Below, piece by piece: positions 9,048 to 16,566 of a stretch of DNA of 64,000 nt (position 1 is its first letter; the number at the start of each line of letters is the position of its first letter). The translations under genes and the position numbers were made by a program. The notes beneath the pieces were generated by a model that ran no database searches, had not been told where the DNA came from, and saw only the letters and a program-made list of their open reading frames with translations. This stretch comes from Solwaraspora sp. WMMD792. Lineage in GTDB: Bacteria; Actinomycetota; Actinomycetes; Mycobacteriales; Micromonosporaceae. The stretch spans positions 558,001 through 622,000 of the forward strand of contig NZ_JARUBH010000009.1 of the NCBI RefSeq assembly GCF_029626105.1. The letters are read 5' to 3'.

Positions 9048-10466
9048 GTGACCCTCGTCGCCGGCGTCGACTCGTCGACCCAGTCGTGCAAGGTGGTGAT
9101 CCGCGACGCGGACACCGGCAAGCTGGTCCGCGAGGGCCGGGCGGCGCATCCGGACGGCACCGAGGTGCACCCGGACGCCTGGTGGGCGGCGCTGCAACAG
9201 GCCGTCGACGCGGCCGGCGGGCTGGACGACGTGTCCGCCGCCGCCGTCGCCGGCCAGCAGCACGGCATGGTCTGCCTGGACGAGACCGGCCAGGTGGTCC
9301 GGCCGGCCCTGCTGTGGAACGACACCCGCTCGGCCGGTGCCGCCGCCGAACTGATCGACGAGTTCGGCGGCGGCACCGCCGGCCGGCAGGCCTGGGCCGA
9401 CGCCGTCGGCCTGGTGCCGGTGGCCAGCTTCACCATCACCAAACTGCGCTGGCTGGCCCGCACCGAGCCGGCCGCCGCCGACCGTACGGCCGCGGTCTGC
9501 CTGCCGCACGACTGGCTGACCTGGCGGCTGGCCGGCACCGGCGACCTGGCCGCGCTGCGCACCGACCGCAGCGACGCCAGCGGCACCGGCTACTGGTCAG
9601 CGGCGACCGGCCAGTACCGCCCCGACCTGCTCGAACACGCCTTCGGCCGGACGCCGCTGGTGCCGACCGTGCTCGGCCCCACCGACCCGGCCGGCGCGCT
9701 GCGCTCCGGTGCCCCGCTCGGCCCCGGCGCCGGTGACAACGCTGCCGCCGCGCTCGGCGTCGGCGCCCGCCCCGGCGACGTGATCGTGTCGATCGGCACC
9801 TCCGGCACCGTGTTCAGCGTCGCCGACACCCCGGCCGCCGACCCCAGCGGCACGGTCGCCGGCTTCGCCGACACCACCGGTCGGTTCCTGCCGCTGGTCG
9901 CCACCCTCAACGCCGCCCGGGTGCTCGACGCCGCCGCGAAGATGCTCGGCGTCGACCACGAACGGCTCGCCGAGTTGGCGCTGAGCGCGCCGGCCGGCGC
10001 CGACGGGTTGGTGCTGGTGCCGTACCTCGAAGGGGAACGCACCCCGGACCGGCCGACGGCCAGCGGCTCGCTGCACGGGCTCACCCTGGCCAGCAGCACC
10101 CCCGCGCACCTGGCGCGGGCCGCCGTCGAGGGCATGCTCTGCGCGCTCGCCGACGGCCTGGACGCCCTCATCGCCCAGGGCGCGGCCGTCAACCGGGTCA
10201 TTCTGGTCGGCGGCGGGGCGCGCTCTGCGGCGGTACGCCGGATCGCGCCCGAGGTGTTCGGCTGCCCGGTGCTGGTTCCGCCGCCGGGGGAGTACGTCGC
10301 CGACGGTGCCGCCCGGCAGGCCGCCTGGCTGGCGCTGGGCACCCCGGACGCGCCGGACTGGACCCCGGCCGACACCGAGGAGTACGCCGCCGACGCGGTG
10401 CCCGCCATCCGCACCCGGTACGCCGAGGCGCGCGATCACGTCCTGAACCGGGTCACCGCCGGCTGA
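9048..10466 (+). CDS. xylB: Xylulokinase
   Basis: 472 residues of the FGGY carbohydrate kinase family, phosphorylating D-xylulose to xylulose 5-phosphate. The N-terminal [14 protein letters not shown] phosphate-binding loop, [21 protein letters not shown], the catalytic Asp in [13 protein letters not shown] and the C-terminal VGGGARS adenosine loop are all present. GTG 9048 is chosen because TGGAGG lies eight bases upstream and the gene follows xylA by 50 bases; the same frame is open far upstream through xylA but that part is not coding. Confidence 0.96.
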   Translation: MTLVAGVDSSTQSCKVVIRDADTGKLVREGRAAHPDGTEVHPDAWWAALQQAVDAAGGLDDVSAAAVAGQQHGMVCLDETGQVVRPALLWNDTRSAGAAAELIDEFGGGTAGRQAWADAVGLVPVASFTITKLRWLARTEPAAADRTAAVCLPHDWLTWRLAGTGDLAALRTDRSDASGTGYWSAATGQYRPDLLEHAFGRTPLVPTVLGPTDPAGALRSGAPLGPGAGDNAAAALGVGARPGDVIVSIGTSGTVFSVADTPAADPSGTVAGFADTTGRFLPLVATLNAARVLDAAAKMLGVDHERLAELALSAPAGADGLVLVPYLEGERTPDRPTASGSLHGLTLASSTPAHLARAAVEGMLCALADGLDALIAQGAAVNRVILVGGGARSAAVRRIAPEVFGCPVLVPPPGEYVADGAARQAAWLALGTPDAPDWTPADTEEYAADAVPAIRTRYAEARDHVLNRVTAG

Positions 10467-10511
10467 GCTCGCAGCGGAGCCCTCCCCTGGGCATCGCAGG
10501 TGTGGAGCTGG

Positions 10512-10617
10512 ACCCCGGGGCGCAGCTTCCCGGATCTCCCGTCCGAGACACCCGGTCGGGGGTTGCCGGCCCCCCTCAGGGTCCCAAAGACCGGTGGGAA
10601 GTGCTGCGCCCCGGGGT
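10512..10617. repeat. Large interrupted inverted repeat after xylB
   Basis: ACCCCGGGGCGCAGC (10512-10526) pairs perfectly with GCTGCGCCCCGGGGT (10603-10617); the stem continues TTCCC/GGGAA (10527-10531 with 10596-10600) after a two-base bulge. The 64-base centre holds its own GGGGG/CCCCC hairpin around 10558-10574. It lies 45 bases after xylB and could end its transcription, although no T-tract follows. Confidence 0.65.
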
Positions 10618-10634
10618 GTTCAGTGGGACGCTGT

Positions 10635-10790
10635 CCGTCAATTTCCATCCTGGACTGCCACCCTCAGTCGACGGAAGATGGATCACCACCCGGAGTGACT
10701 CGGTGGTGACGGGAAGGGTTGCGGGTGGGGTCGGGAGTGCCGGTGGCCGGCGCGTGGCGTCCGGTGTTGAATTGAGGGGCGCGAAGGTCT
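10635..10790 (+). repeat. Duplicated regulatory leader, copy 1
   Basis: These 156 bases align without gaps to 11537-11692. Best-conserved blocks are near the left end (ATTTCCA-CCTGGACTGCCA, then CGGAAGATG and GTGACT-GGTGG) and next to the start codon (GTGTTGAATTG, then GTCTATG). Each copy ends exactly at an ATG of an XRE-type gene; here that gene is truncated. The similarity says the two leaders descend from one control region. Confidence 0.75.
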
Positions 10791-10886
10791 ATGAGCGGCA
10801 GCAGGTTTCTGGTAAAGGAACTCCGGCGGTTACGTGAAGCGGCGGCGCTCAGCAAGGACCGGGCGGAAGCCTCCGGTCCGTCTTGA
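10791..10886 (+). pseudogene. Truncated XRE-family regulator (31 codons left)
   Basis: Behind leader copy 1 an ORF begins MSGSRFLVKELRRLREAAA and stops after 31 codons. Its start aligns with the intact XRE gene at 11693 (MSASEYLIGDLRRIRELLG), covering only the first helix of the helix-turn-helix. The rest has been lost and the 3' end overlaps a small gene on the other strand. A functional micropeptide cannot be excluded, but a deletion remnant is the simpler reading. Confidence 0.65.
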
Positions 10887-11124
10887 TCACAACGCCCGGC
10901 CGGCCGAGCACGTCCTTGAACGCTTGGACCCCGACCGCCTTGCCGTCGCGGTCAGGCTCCTCGTCGTTGATCTCCCGGCCGTAGAGCAGCACCCACGAGC
11001 GCCACTCGGGGGAGGGCCAGACCTCCTGGACTCGGAGCCGGACCGGGCGCTTGCCGTCCAAGTGGTCGCACTGCCGCAGCGCCACCAGATCACCGGGGCA
11101 CACCAGAGCTTCATCGTCAGGCAT
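10849..11124 (-). CDS. Small conserved-looking hypothetical protein
   Basis: 91 residues beginning MPDDEALVCPGDLVALRQCD, with a tryptophan-rich middle (WPSPEWRSWVLLYGREIN). The order VCPGDLVALRQCD followed by RPVRLRVQEVW suggests a small beta-barrel, but I do not recognise a named family. Its ATG overlaps the end of the upstream gene by eight bases, a strong sign of translational coupling and that both are real. Its last 38 bases overlap the truncated XRE remnant on the other strand. No function can be assigned. Confidence 0.6.
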   Translation of the reverse strand: MPDDEALVCPGDLVALRQCDHLDGKRPVRLRVQEVWPSPEWRSWVLLYGREINDEEPDRDGKAVGVQAFKDVLGRPGVVIKTDRRLPPGPC

Positions 11125-11503
11125 CGTCCGACGCTCCGTACGACTCGGCGGACTCGTCCTGGTCGTCGTGCGGGTATCCGGCGGGCATCAGCCCGGAGAG
11201 ATGCAGTACGGCTCGGATCCGCCGGGCGCTACTGGGGTCCCACCGATCCAGGATGGCGATCGCCCGCAGGAACGGCCGGCAGGGGCCGGGCACGCCGCCG
11301 CACCGGTGACACTCGCCGGTGGTTCGGTTCGGGATGTGGGTACGGGCGGTCGAGTTCGCGTCGTGGACCGCCCGGGACAGCTTGGGCGACCGGGTGAGTC
11401 GGTCCGGCGGGTCCGGAATGGACGCTGCCGAACCGTCCGCAGATCTGAACGAGATGTATCGGGCGAGGCGGGGAGTTCCGCCGATGCCGTCGTTCCTGGG
11501 CAC
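11117..11503 (-). CDS. Small cysteine-motif hypothetical protein
   Basis: 128 residues from GTG 11503, which has an AAGGGGGA ribosome-binding site just upstream. A CHRCGGVPGPC cluster near residue 67 could bind zinc, followed by a basic helical part (RPFLRAIAILDRWDPSS) and an acidic tail. It is divergent from the intact XRE gene, sharing the 189-base region that holds leader copy 2, and overlaps the next gene by eight bases. Small genes of this sort often flank actinobacterial XRE-DUF397 loci, but I know of no function. Confidence 0.6.
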   Translation of the reverse strand: MPRNDGIGGTPRLARYISFRSADGSAASIPDPPDRLTRSPKLSRAVHDANSTARTHIPNRTTGECHRCGGVPGPCRPFLRAIAILDRWDPSSARRIRAVLHLSGLMPAGYPHDDQDESAESYGASDDA

Positions 11504-11536
11504 TGTTCCCCCTTCGGGTGGAGACGATCGGGGTAT

Positions 11537-11692
11537 CCGTCGATTTCCACCCTGGACTGCCAGCCCCACTCGGCGGAAGATGAATGGCGACCGAGGGTGA
11601 CTAGGTGGCCACGGGGCTCTGACGGGTGACTCCAGGGAATGTCCGACACCGGAGAGTGGTACGCCGTGTTGAATTGGGGGATGTGAACGTCT
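11537..11692 (+). repeat. Duplicated regulatory leader, copy 2
   Basis: Partner of 10635-10790 with identical distance to the downstream ATG. It forms the control region between the small-gene pair on the minus strand and the intact XRE gene on the plus strand. Confidence 0.75.
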
Positions 11693-12478
11693 ATGTCTGC
11701 GAGCGAGTATCTGATAGGGGACCTTCGGCGGATCCGGGAGTTGCTGGGTCTCACCCAGGAGGCCTGGGGCGAGCGCATCCACTTCTCCGCATCGCACGTC
11801 GGGGCGGTGGAGCGTGGCGAGCGGCCGGCGCTCCCGGATTACCTCACTGCAGTGGACCGGGCGCACGGCACCGCGTTCATGAAGTTCTATCGGGAGTTCA
11901 TCCGTGGCGAGTGGACTCCGGTGTGGTACCGCCCGTTCGTCGAATACGAGAGTCGCGCGAAACTGCTGCGGATCTTCCAACCGATGGTGATGCCCGGCCT
12001 GCTGCAGACCGAGGCGTACGCGCGCGCATTGTTGCAGGCGCTCAACACCAAGCCGGAGGAGCTTGAGCCGACGTTGGCTGCCCGACTGGACCGCCAGGAG
12101 ATCGTCACCCGGGCCACCAACGCCTGCCGGCTGGTGGTGGTGCTCGACGAGATCGTGCTACGCCGCTCCGTGGGCGGGTCGGAGGTGATGCGCGACCAGT
12201 TGAAGGCGATCGCCGACGCCAACCAGCGGCAGAACGTGCAGGTGCACATCGTGCCGTTCGCCACCGGTGGCTATCCCGGGGTGCTCGGGCCGATGGTGCT
12301 GGCGACCGTGGACGGCCGGACGGTCGGCTTCCTCGAAGGCCACCTGGAAGGGCGGTTGATCGAAGCCACGGATGCCACCGAGGCGCTGGAAGAGGACTGG
12401 GAGACGATCCGGGGGTACGCTCTGCCCGGCCAGCAGTCCCAAGAGATGATCATGGAGGCGATCGAGACATGGAGCTGA
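11693..12478 (+). CDS. XRE-family regulator with DUF5753 domain
   Basis: 261 residues. The N-terminal helix-turn-helix spans about residues 8-65 (IRELLGLTQEAWGERIHFSA, SHVGAVERGERPALPDYL). The remainder is DUF5753, recognisable by RIFQPMVMPGLLQTEAYARA, LVVVLDEIVLRRSVGGSEVM and VHIVPFATGGYPGVLGPMVL. Members pair with DUF397 proteins across actinomycetes and influence development or secondary metabolism; BldB/WhiJ-type systems are the best-known examples. It overlaps the DUF397 gene by ten bases. Confidence 0.9.
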   Translation: MSASEYLIGDLRRIRELLGLTQEAWGERIHFSASHVGAVERGERPALPDYLTAVDRAHGTAFMKFYREFIRGEWTPVWYRPFVEYESRAKLLRIFQPMVMPGLLQTEAYARALLQALNTKPEELEPTLAARLDRQEIVTRATNACRLVVVLDEIVLRRSVGGSEVMRDQLKAIADANQRQNVQVHIVPFATGGYPGVLGPMVLATVDGRTVGFLEGHLEGRLIEATDATEALEEDWETIRGYALPGQQSQEMIMEAIETWS

Positions 12479-12654
12479 CCGAGGCGCGTTGGCGCAAGAG
12501 CACCAGATCCGACTCGGCGAACTGTGTCGAGGTGGCCGACAACCTGCCAGGACGCGTCTACGTCCGGGACACCAAGAACCGTGACGGCGGTACGTTGACC
12601 TTCGCCCCGTCGTCCTGGTCGAGCTTCGTCGAGCTGGCCAAGACGTACGCCTGA
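12469..12654 (+). CDS. DUF397 domain protein
   Basis: 61 residues that are nearly all DUF397: ARWRKSTRSDSANCVEVAD, then VRDTKNRDGGTLTFAPSSW. In the WhiJ-like systems such small proteins counteract or assist the neighbouring XRE regulator. The start overlaps the regulator's last codons, so the pair is co-translated. Two terminators follow at once. Confidence 0.92.
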   Translation: MELTEARWRKSTRSDSANCVEVADNLPGRVYVRDTKNRDGGTLTFAPSSWSSFVELAKTYA

Positions 12655-12698
12655 GATTCTGCGAACCCACTCCGGCCATCCGTAGCCGGAGTACATAG

Positions 12699-12738
12699 AG
12701 CCCCGGGACCCCGCGCCAGTCGCCACGGTCCCGGGGCT
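12699..12738 (+). terminator. Intrinsic terminator of the XRE-DUF397 operon
   Basis: AGCCCCGGGACC and GGTCCCGGGGCT form a perfect 12-bp stem with a 16-base loop, followed by TTCTCT. A smaller TCCGGC/GCCGGA hairpin precedes it at 12671-12690. Confidence 0.85.
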
Positions 12739-12748
12739 TTCTCTGCGT

Positions 12749-12813
12749 TCGTCGAGGTGAGGCTGACGCACGTTAAAACACGGAAATAACGTGCGTCAGC
12801 CTCACCTCGACGA
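12749..12813. terminator. 27-bp perfect bidirectional terminator hairpin
   Basis: 12749-12775 and 12787-12813 are perfect reverse complements (27 bp) around an 11-base A-rich loop. It sits between the converging DUF397 and TetR genes and nine bases from the TetR stop, so it probably ends transcription from both sides. Confidence 0.8.
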
Positions 12814-12821
12814 CGTCAATC

Positions 12822-13415
12822 TCAGCCGGCCGGGTCGCGCAGGATCGCCGCGAACGTGTCTCTGATCAGCTGGTCCGACGGGGCGTCCAGGCCGAGTTTC
12901 TTCAGGCCACCGGTGAGACGCAAGGTCGTCAGGCCGTGGACGGTGCACCAGATGGTGCGGGCCAGAGCGGTGGCGGACTGACCGGCGGGCAGGAAACTCG
13001 CCTCCTGCGCCTCGGTCACCGCGTCGACCAGGGGCGCGAAGGTGTCAGGCCGTACCTCGGCCCACGACCAGTACCGGAACATCATGCCGAAGATTGCGCT
13101 GTTCTCCTCGGCGAAGCGCAGGTACGCGGCGACCAGGCGGATGATGCGGTCGGCGGGGTCGGTTGCCTGCGCGGCGGCGGCGCGCTGGGCAGCACCGAAC
13201 GCGTCGTACCCCTCGTCACGCAGCGCGGACAGCAGCGCCTCGCGGTCGGTGAAGTGCCGGTACGGCGCTGCGGAGCTGACGCCGACCCGCCGGGCCAGCT
13301 CATTGAGGCTGAAGCCCTCCGCGCCGCGTTCGGCCAGCAGCTCTCGGGCACCGGCGAGCAGCGCATCGCGTAGCGCTCCGTGGTGGTACGTCCGGCGAGT
13401 GGCCCCAGCTGCCAT
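12822..13415 (-). CDS. TetR/AcrR-family regulator
   Basis: 197 residues. The TetR helix-turn-helix is at residues 15-58 (ARELLAERGAEGFSLNELA, VGVSSAAPYRHFTDREALL) and the C-terminal half matches the WHG-type TetR ligand domain (FGMMFRYWSWAEVRPD, ARTIWCTVHGLTTLRLTGG). It is divergent from a DUF2306 membrane-protein gene, 80 bases away, and most likely represses it and itself. The ligand is unknown. Confidence 0.9.
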   Translation of the reverse strand: MAAGATRRTYHHGALRDALLAGARELLAERGAEGFSLNELARRVGVSSAAPYRHFTDREALLSALRDEGYDAFGAAQRAAAAQATDPADRIIRLVAAYLRFAEENSAIFGMMFRYWSWAEVRPDTFAPLVDAVTEAQEASFLPAGQSATALARTIWCTVHGLTTLRLTGGLKKLGLDAPSDQLIRDTFAAILRDPAG

Positions 13416-13476
13416 GTTGACGACATTAACATCAGGCCGTATGTTGACGTCACTTACATTGTGAATGGCACTTACA
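13414..13476. promoter_or_regulatory. Repeat-rich control region between TetR and DUF2306 genes
   Basis: ATGTTGACG occurs twice (13414-13422 and 13441-13449) and CACTTACA twice (13451-13458 and 13469-13476). ATGTT...AACAT around 13414-13432 forms an interrupted palindrome overlapping the TetR start codon. These repeats are the likely TetR binding sites. Confidence 0.45.
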
Positions 13477-13495
13477 TACTCGCCAGGGGGCGGTC

Positions 13496-14350
13496 ATGAG
13501 CGACACGGCAGTGGTGGCGTCACCACCGGTGCGGACGAACAGGGGTAGACCGGTGCGGCGGTCCCGTACCGGCTGGACGGCGGTGCTGTTGACCTCGCTC
13601 GCAATCGGCGGGTTCTCGTTGTACACCTACGCCAGCGCCGACCTGCGCGCCCTCGCCGACGACGGTGCCGGGCTGGCCGGCACCTACGTGGACGCGCCGC
13701 TGCCGGTCCGGGTGGCGTTCTTCGTCCACGTCGCCCTCGGGTCGCTCGCGCTGCTGCTCGGGCCGTGGCAGTTCTCCCAGCGGCTGCGCCGCCGCTGGCC
13801 GGCGGCCCACCGCTCGGTCGGCATGGCGTACCTGCTCACCGTCAGCGTTGCGGCGGTGAGCGCACTGGTGATGCTGCCGTTCAACCAGGCCCGGATGGTC
13901 GGCTTCTTCGGGTTCGGCGCAGTCGCGCTGCTCTGGGCATTCACGGCGTGGCGCGGCTTCGACACCGCGCGGCGGCGGGACCTGCGCCAGCATCAGGCCT
14001 GGATGATTCGCAACTACGCGTTGACGTTCGCCGCTGTCACCCTGCGCTCGTGGGTCGGTGTCCTCATCGTGGTCCAGTTGCCGTCCGCCGGGCCGGACGC
14101 GGATCCGGACCTGCTGTTCGAGACCGCCTACGCCGCCGTGCCGTTCCTGTCCTGGTTGCCCAACGTGATCGTCGCCGAATGGCTGATCCGCCGACGCGGG
14201 CTGCCCTCCTACCGGCTCGTCGACCGGTCCCCGGACCAGGGCGCGCCCTGCACGAATGCCGAGATCGTCCAGAGGCTCAAGGCCCGGAACAGATCTGCTG
14301 GTCCACTGACGTCTGAGATCGTCGAGGCAGTGCAGAACAGCCGGCGATGA
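13496..14350 (+). CDS. DUF2306 membrane protein with captured VapB antitoxin tail
   Basis: 284 residues. Residues 25-230 are a DUF2306 protein with about six to seven membrane helices (AVLLTSLAIGGFSLYTYA, FFVHVALGSLALLLGPWQ, the HRSVGMAY motif and LRQHQAWMIRNYALTFAAV). The family's role is unknown. From about residue 252 the text changes to TNAEIVQRLKARNRS, then TSEIVEAVQNSRR, which is like the C-terminal toxin-binding tail of VapB antitoxins, and the next gene begins as a VapC toxin overlapping by four bases exactly as in a vapBC operon. A deletion seems to have joined the 3' end of vapB to this gene. Confidence 0.8.
   Translation: MSDTAVVASPPVRTNRGRPVRRSRTGWTAVLLTSLAIGGFSLYTYASADLRALADDGAGLAGTYVDAPLPVRVAFFVHVALGSLALLLGPWQFSQRLRRRWPAAHRSVGMAYLLTVSVAAVSALVMLPFNQARMVGFFGFGAVALLWAFTAWRGFDTARRRDLRQHQAWMIRNYALTFAAVTLRSWVGVLIVVQLPSAGPDADPDLLFETAYAAVPFLSWLPNVIVAEWLIRRRGLPSYRLVDRSPDQGAPCTNAEIVQRLKARNRSAGPLTSEIVEAVQNSRR
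14249..14350 (+). other. VapB antitoxin C-terminal remnant inside the DUF2306 gene
   Basis: Codons about 252-284 of the DUF2306 protein. The reading (TNAEIVQRLKARNRS followed by EIVEAVQNSRR) and the ATGA overlap with the vapC start are those of a vapB 3' end. The DNA-binding N-terminal half of the antitoxin is missing. Confidence 0.55.
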
Positions 14351-14714
14351 TCGTCATCGATTCCTCCGCCATGGTTGAGGTCCTTGTCGGCCGCCAGGTC
14401 GATGAAGAGCTGTTCGACGCATTCCGAGATGACCTGCATGCTCCGCACTTGCTGGACGTCGAGGTTCTTTCCGAGAACTCGAACCCACAGTTGCCGAACA
14501 GGCGCGAACGGACCATTACACGTTCACTATCGAGCGTTACGATCTTGCCGGGCTCGCGGACCGTGTCTGGCAGCTCCGCAACAACCTTACGACCTACGAT
14601 GCCTGCTACGTGGCGCTCGCCGAGGCCTTGACGGTGCCGATGTACACCTGCGACCACAAGCTCGCCCGCAGCGGTCACGGCGCGGAGGTCAGAGTCTTTC
14701 CGCGCAGTAAGTAA
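14347..14714 (+). pseudogene. Frameshifted vapC (PIN-domain ribonuclease toxin)
   Basis: The first frame reads MIVIDSSAMVEVLVGR and continues to HAPHLLDVEVLS, a clear PIN-domain start with its catalytic Asp. After about 14475 the match moves to another frame: EQARTDHYTFTIERYDLAG, then TTYDACYVALAEAL and TCDHKLARSGHG, the PIN C-terminus with the remaining acidic residues, ending at TAA 14714. About 10-15 codons are also missing at the junction. The toxin should be inactive, which fits the loss of the antitoxin's front half. Confidence 0.8.
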
Positions 14715-14726
14715 GGCGCACTCGGA

Positions 14727-15092
14727 TCAGGTGTGTCGTGTCGGAGTCGCGTCTGGCATGGGCAGCATGGTGCCGGTGGTGACGAGTTCGGGGAAGGTGC
14801 CCTCCCAGAGTCGTCGCAGTTGGGGTGGCAGCCAGAGGGCGGGCCAGAGTTGCCGGAGCAGGTCGGCGTTGAGCCAGATGTTCAGGTCGTCGACCGTGGC
14901 GGCCTCGTTCAGCACCACCTTGTACATGCTGGCGAGGCGAGCGGGGCGGCCCAGGTCGTACTCGGCGTCGCCGGACCAGTCCAGATGGTGGGGAAGGGTG
15001 ACCACGCCCTCGGTCGGGCCGGCCAGCGCGATGAGGGTGTCCGGCACGACGTACGGTTTGCGGTCTCCGTACGGGCGGTAGTCCGCTGGCAT
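14727..15092 (-). CDS. Conserved hypothetical protein
   Basis: 121 residues beginning MPADYRPYGDRKPYVVPDTL, with conserved-looking text LPHHLDWSGDAEYDLGRPAR, YKVVLNEAATVDDLNIWLNA and LRRLWEGTFPEL. It resembles short uncharacterised actinobacterial proteins; no domain name comes to mind. ATG 15092 is preferred to 15101 because a GAGGAG site stands ten bases upstream of the former but almost touches the latter. The gene is read towards the broken vapC and divergent from the MFS transporter. Confidence 0.65.
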   Translation of the reverse strand: MPADYRPYGDRKPYVVPDTLIALAGPTEGVVTLPHHLDWSGDAEYDLGRPARLASMYKVVLNEAATVDDLNIWLNADLLRQLWPALWLPPQLRRLWEGTFPELVTTGTMLPMPDATPTRHT

Positions 15093-15162
15093 GCTGGGCA
15101 TTCTCCTCGGCTGACGGTGGCCCGCGCACCGATCGACGGCGTGCTGATCCATACTCGTCGGC

Positions 15163-16566
15163 ATGACGCTGACCGGTGGGCGGGCGCACCGCATCTACAG
15201 CGTCGTCGTGTTCATCGTGCTCGCCTCGCTGGACAACGTGGCGATCGGCCTGGTCCCGCCGCTGTACGGCAGCATCGCCGACACGTACGCCGTACCGGAA
15301 GGGGCGATCGGCGCGGTCACCGCCGCGACCTTCCTGGTCAGCGCGATCGCCGCAGTCGGCTGGGCGTACGTCGGCGACCACGGCAACCGCAAACCGCTGC
15401 TGATGGCCGGTACGGTGATCTGGGGCCTCGGCGCGGCCGGTACCGCCCTCGCCGGCAGCTACCCGCTGTTCTTCGCCGCGCAGCTGGTCGCCGCCGTCGG
15501 GCTCGGCGCGGTCGCCTCGGTCGGGTTTTCCGTGGTCAGTGATCTGATCACCCCGGCCCGACGGGGTCTGGTGATGAGCTTCTGGGGGCTGTCGCAGGGC
15601 GTCGGCACGCTGGCCGGCACCCTGCTCGGTGGGCTGCTCGGGCACGCCGACTGGCGGCGGCCGTTCCTGGTGCTCGCCGCCGCCGGGCTGGCAGCCACGG
15701 TGGCGTACCTGTTCACCGTCGACGTGCGGCGCGGGCAGAGCCAGCCGGAGCTGGCCGACCGGTTCGCCGCCGGCGGCGAGTACGAGCACCGGATCAGCCG
15801 GGCCGACCTGCCGACGATCGCCCGGCGGCGGACCAACATCTGGCTGGTGGCGCAGGGGCTCACCGCGCAGGTCGCGTTCGGCTCGCTGGTGTGGCTGCCG
15901 GCGCTGTTCCGGGCCCGCGCCGAGGAGCAGGGCTACACCGCCGGTACGGCGATCATCGTCGGCAGCGTCTTCGCCACCCTGTTCCAGCTCGGCGGGGCGC
16001 TGTCGATCGTCGGTGGGCTGGTCGGCGACCGGCTGCAACGGCGTACCCCCCGGGGCCGGGCCCTGGTCGCGGCCGTCGGCATCCTCGCCGCGGTGCCGTT
16101 CTACCTGGTGTTGTTCTTCGTGCCGATGCGCATCGACGTGCCGGACGGCGCGGGTGCCGGTGCGGTGACCGCCGCCGTGCTGGGCGGCGTGTTCACCGAG
16201 CCGACGATCGGGCTGAGCTTCCTCACCGCGCTGCTCGCCCTGGCGTTGACCTCGGCGAACTCGCCGAACTGGTTCGCGTTGATCGCCGACGTCAACCCGC
16301 CGGAGCACCGGGGCACCGTCTACAGCCTCGGCAACCTGGTCAACGGGGTGGGGCGGGCGACCGGCAACGCGCTGCTGCCGGTCGCCCTGCGGGCGGTCGG
16401 CGGCGTCGTCCCACCGCCGTTGAACTACGCCGTCGGCCTGGCCGTGTTCCAGCTGTTCTTCATCCCGACCGGGATCATGTACTGGCTGGCGTCCCGGTCG
16501 GCGCCGGGCGACATCGCCGACGTGCACACCCTGCTCAGCGAACGCGCTGCCGGGCCCAGACGGTGA
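15163..16566 (+). CDS. MFS transporter
   Basis: 467 residues with twelve membrane helices and the MFS loop motif between helices 2 and 3 (GDHGNRKPLLMAGT) repeated in weaker form as GDRLQRRTPRGR in the second half. The pattern is of spinster/multidrug-type permeases. No substrate can be read from the context: its neighbours are a hypothetical gene and the alpha-glucosidase aglA, with which it overlaps tail-to-tail by 32 bases. A LVGTLAGTLLGG-like glycine-rich helix is intact, and nothing suggests inactivation. Confidence 0.88.
   Translation: MTLTGGRAHRIYSVVVFIVLASLDNVAIGLVPPLYGSIADTYAVPEGAIGAVTAATFLVSAIAAVGWAYVGDHGNRKPLLMAGTVIWGLGAAGTALAGSYPLFFAAQLVAAVGLGAVASVGFSVVSDLITPARRGLVMSFWGLSQGVGTLAGTLLGGLLGHADWRRPFLVLAAAGLAATVAYLFTVDVRRGQSQPELADRFAAGGEYEHRISRADLPTIARRRTNIWLVAQGLTAQVAFGSLVWLPALFRARAEEQGYTAGTAIIVGSVFATLFQLGGALSIVGGLVGDRLQRRTPRGRALVAAVGILAAVPFYLVLFFVPMRIDVPDGAGAGAVTAAVLGGVFTEPTIGLSFLTALLALALTSANSPNWFALIADVNPPEHRGTVYSLGNLVNGVGRATGNALLPVALRAVGGVVPPPLNYAVGLAVFQLFFIPTGIMYWLASRSAPGDIADVHTLLSERAAGPRR

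Noticed and set aside
10436-10648. 70-codon minus-strand frame at the end of xylB
   Set aside because: Overlaps xylB and the large inverted repeat; its apparent similarity to the frame near 11541 comes only from the duplicated leader on the other strand.
14689-16527. Long open frame on the minus strand opposite the MFS transporter
   Set aside because: Low-complexity Arg/Gly/Pro/Asp/Gln text without domains; it is the usual open antisense frame of GC-rich DNA, opposite a clear membrane protein.
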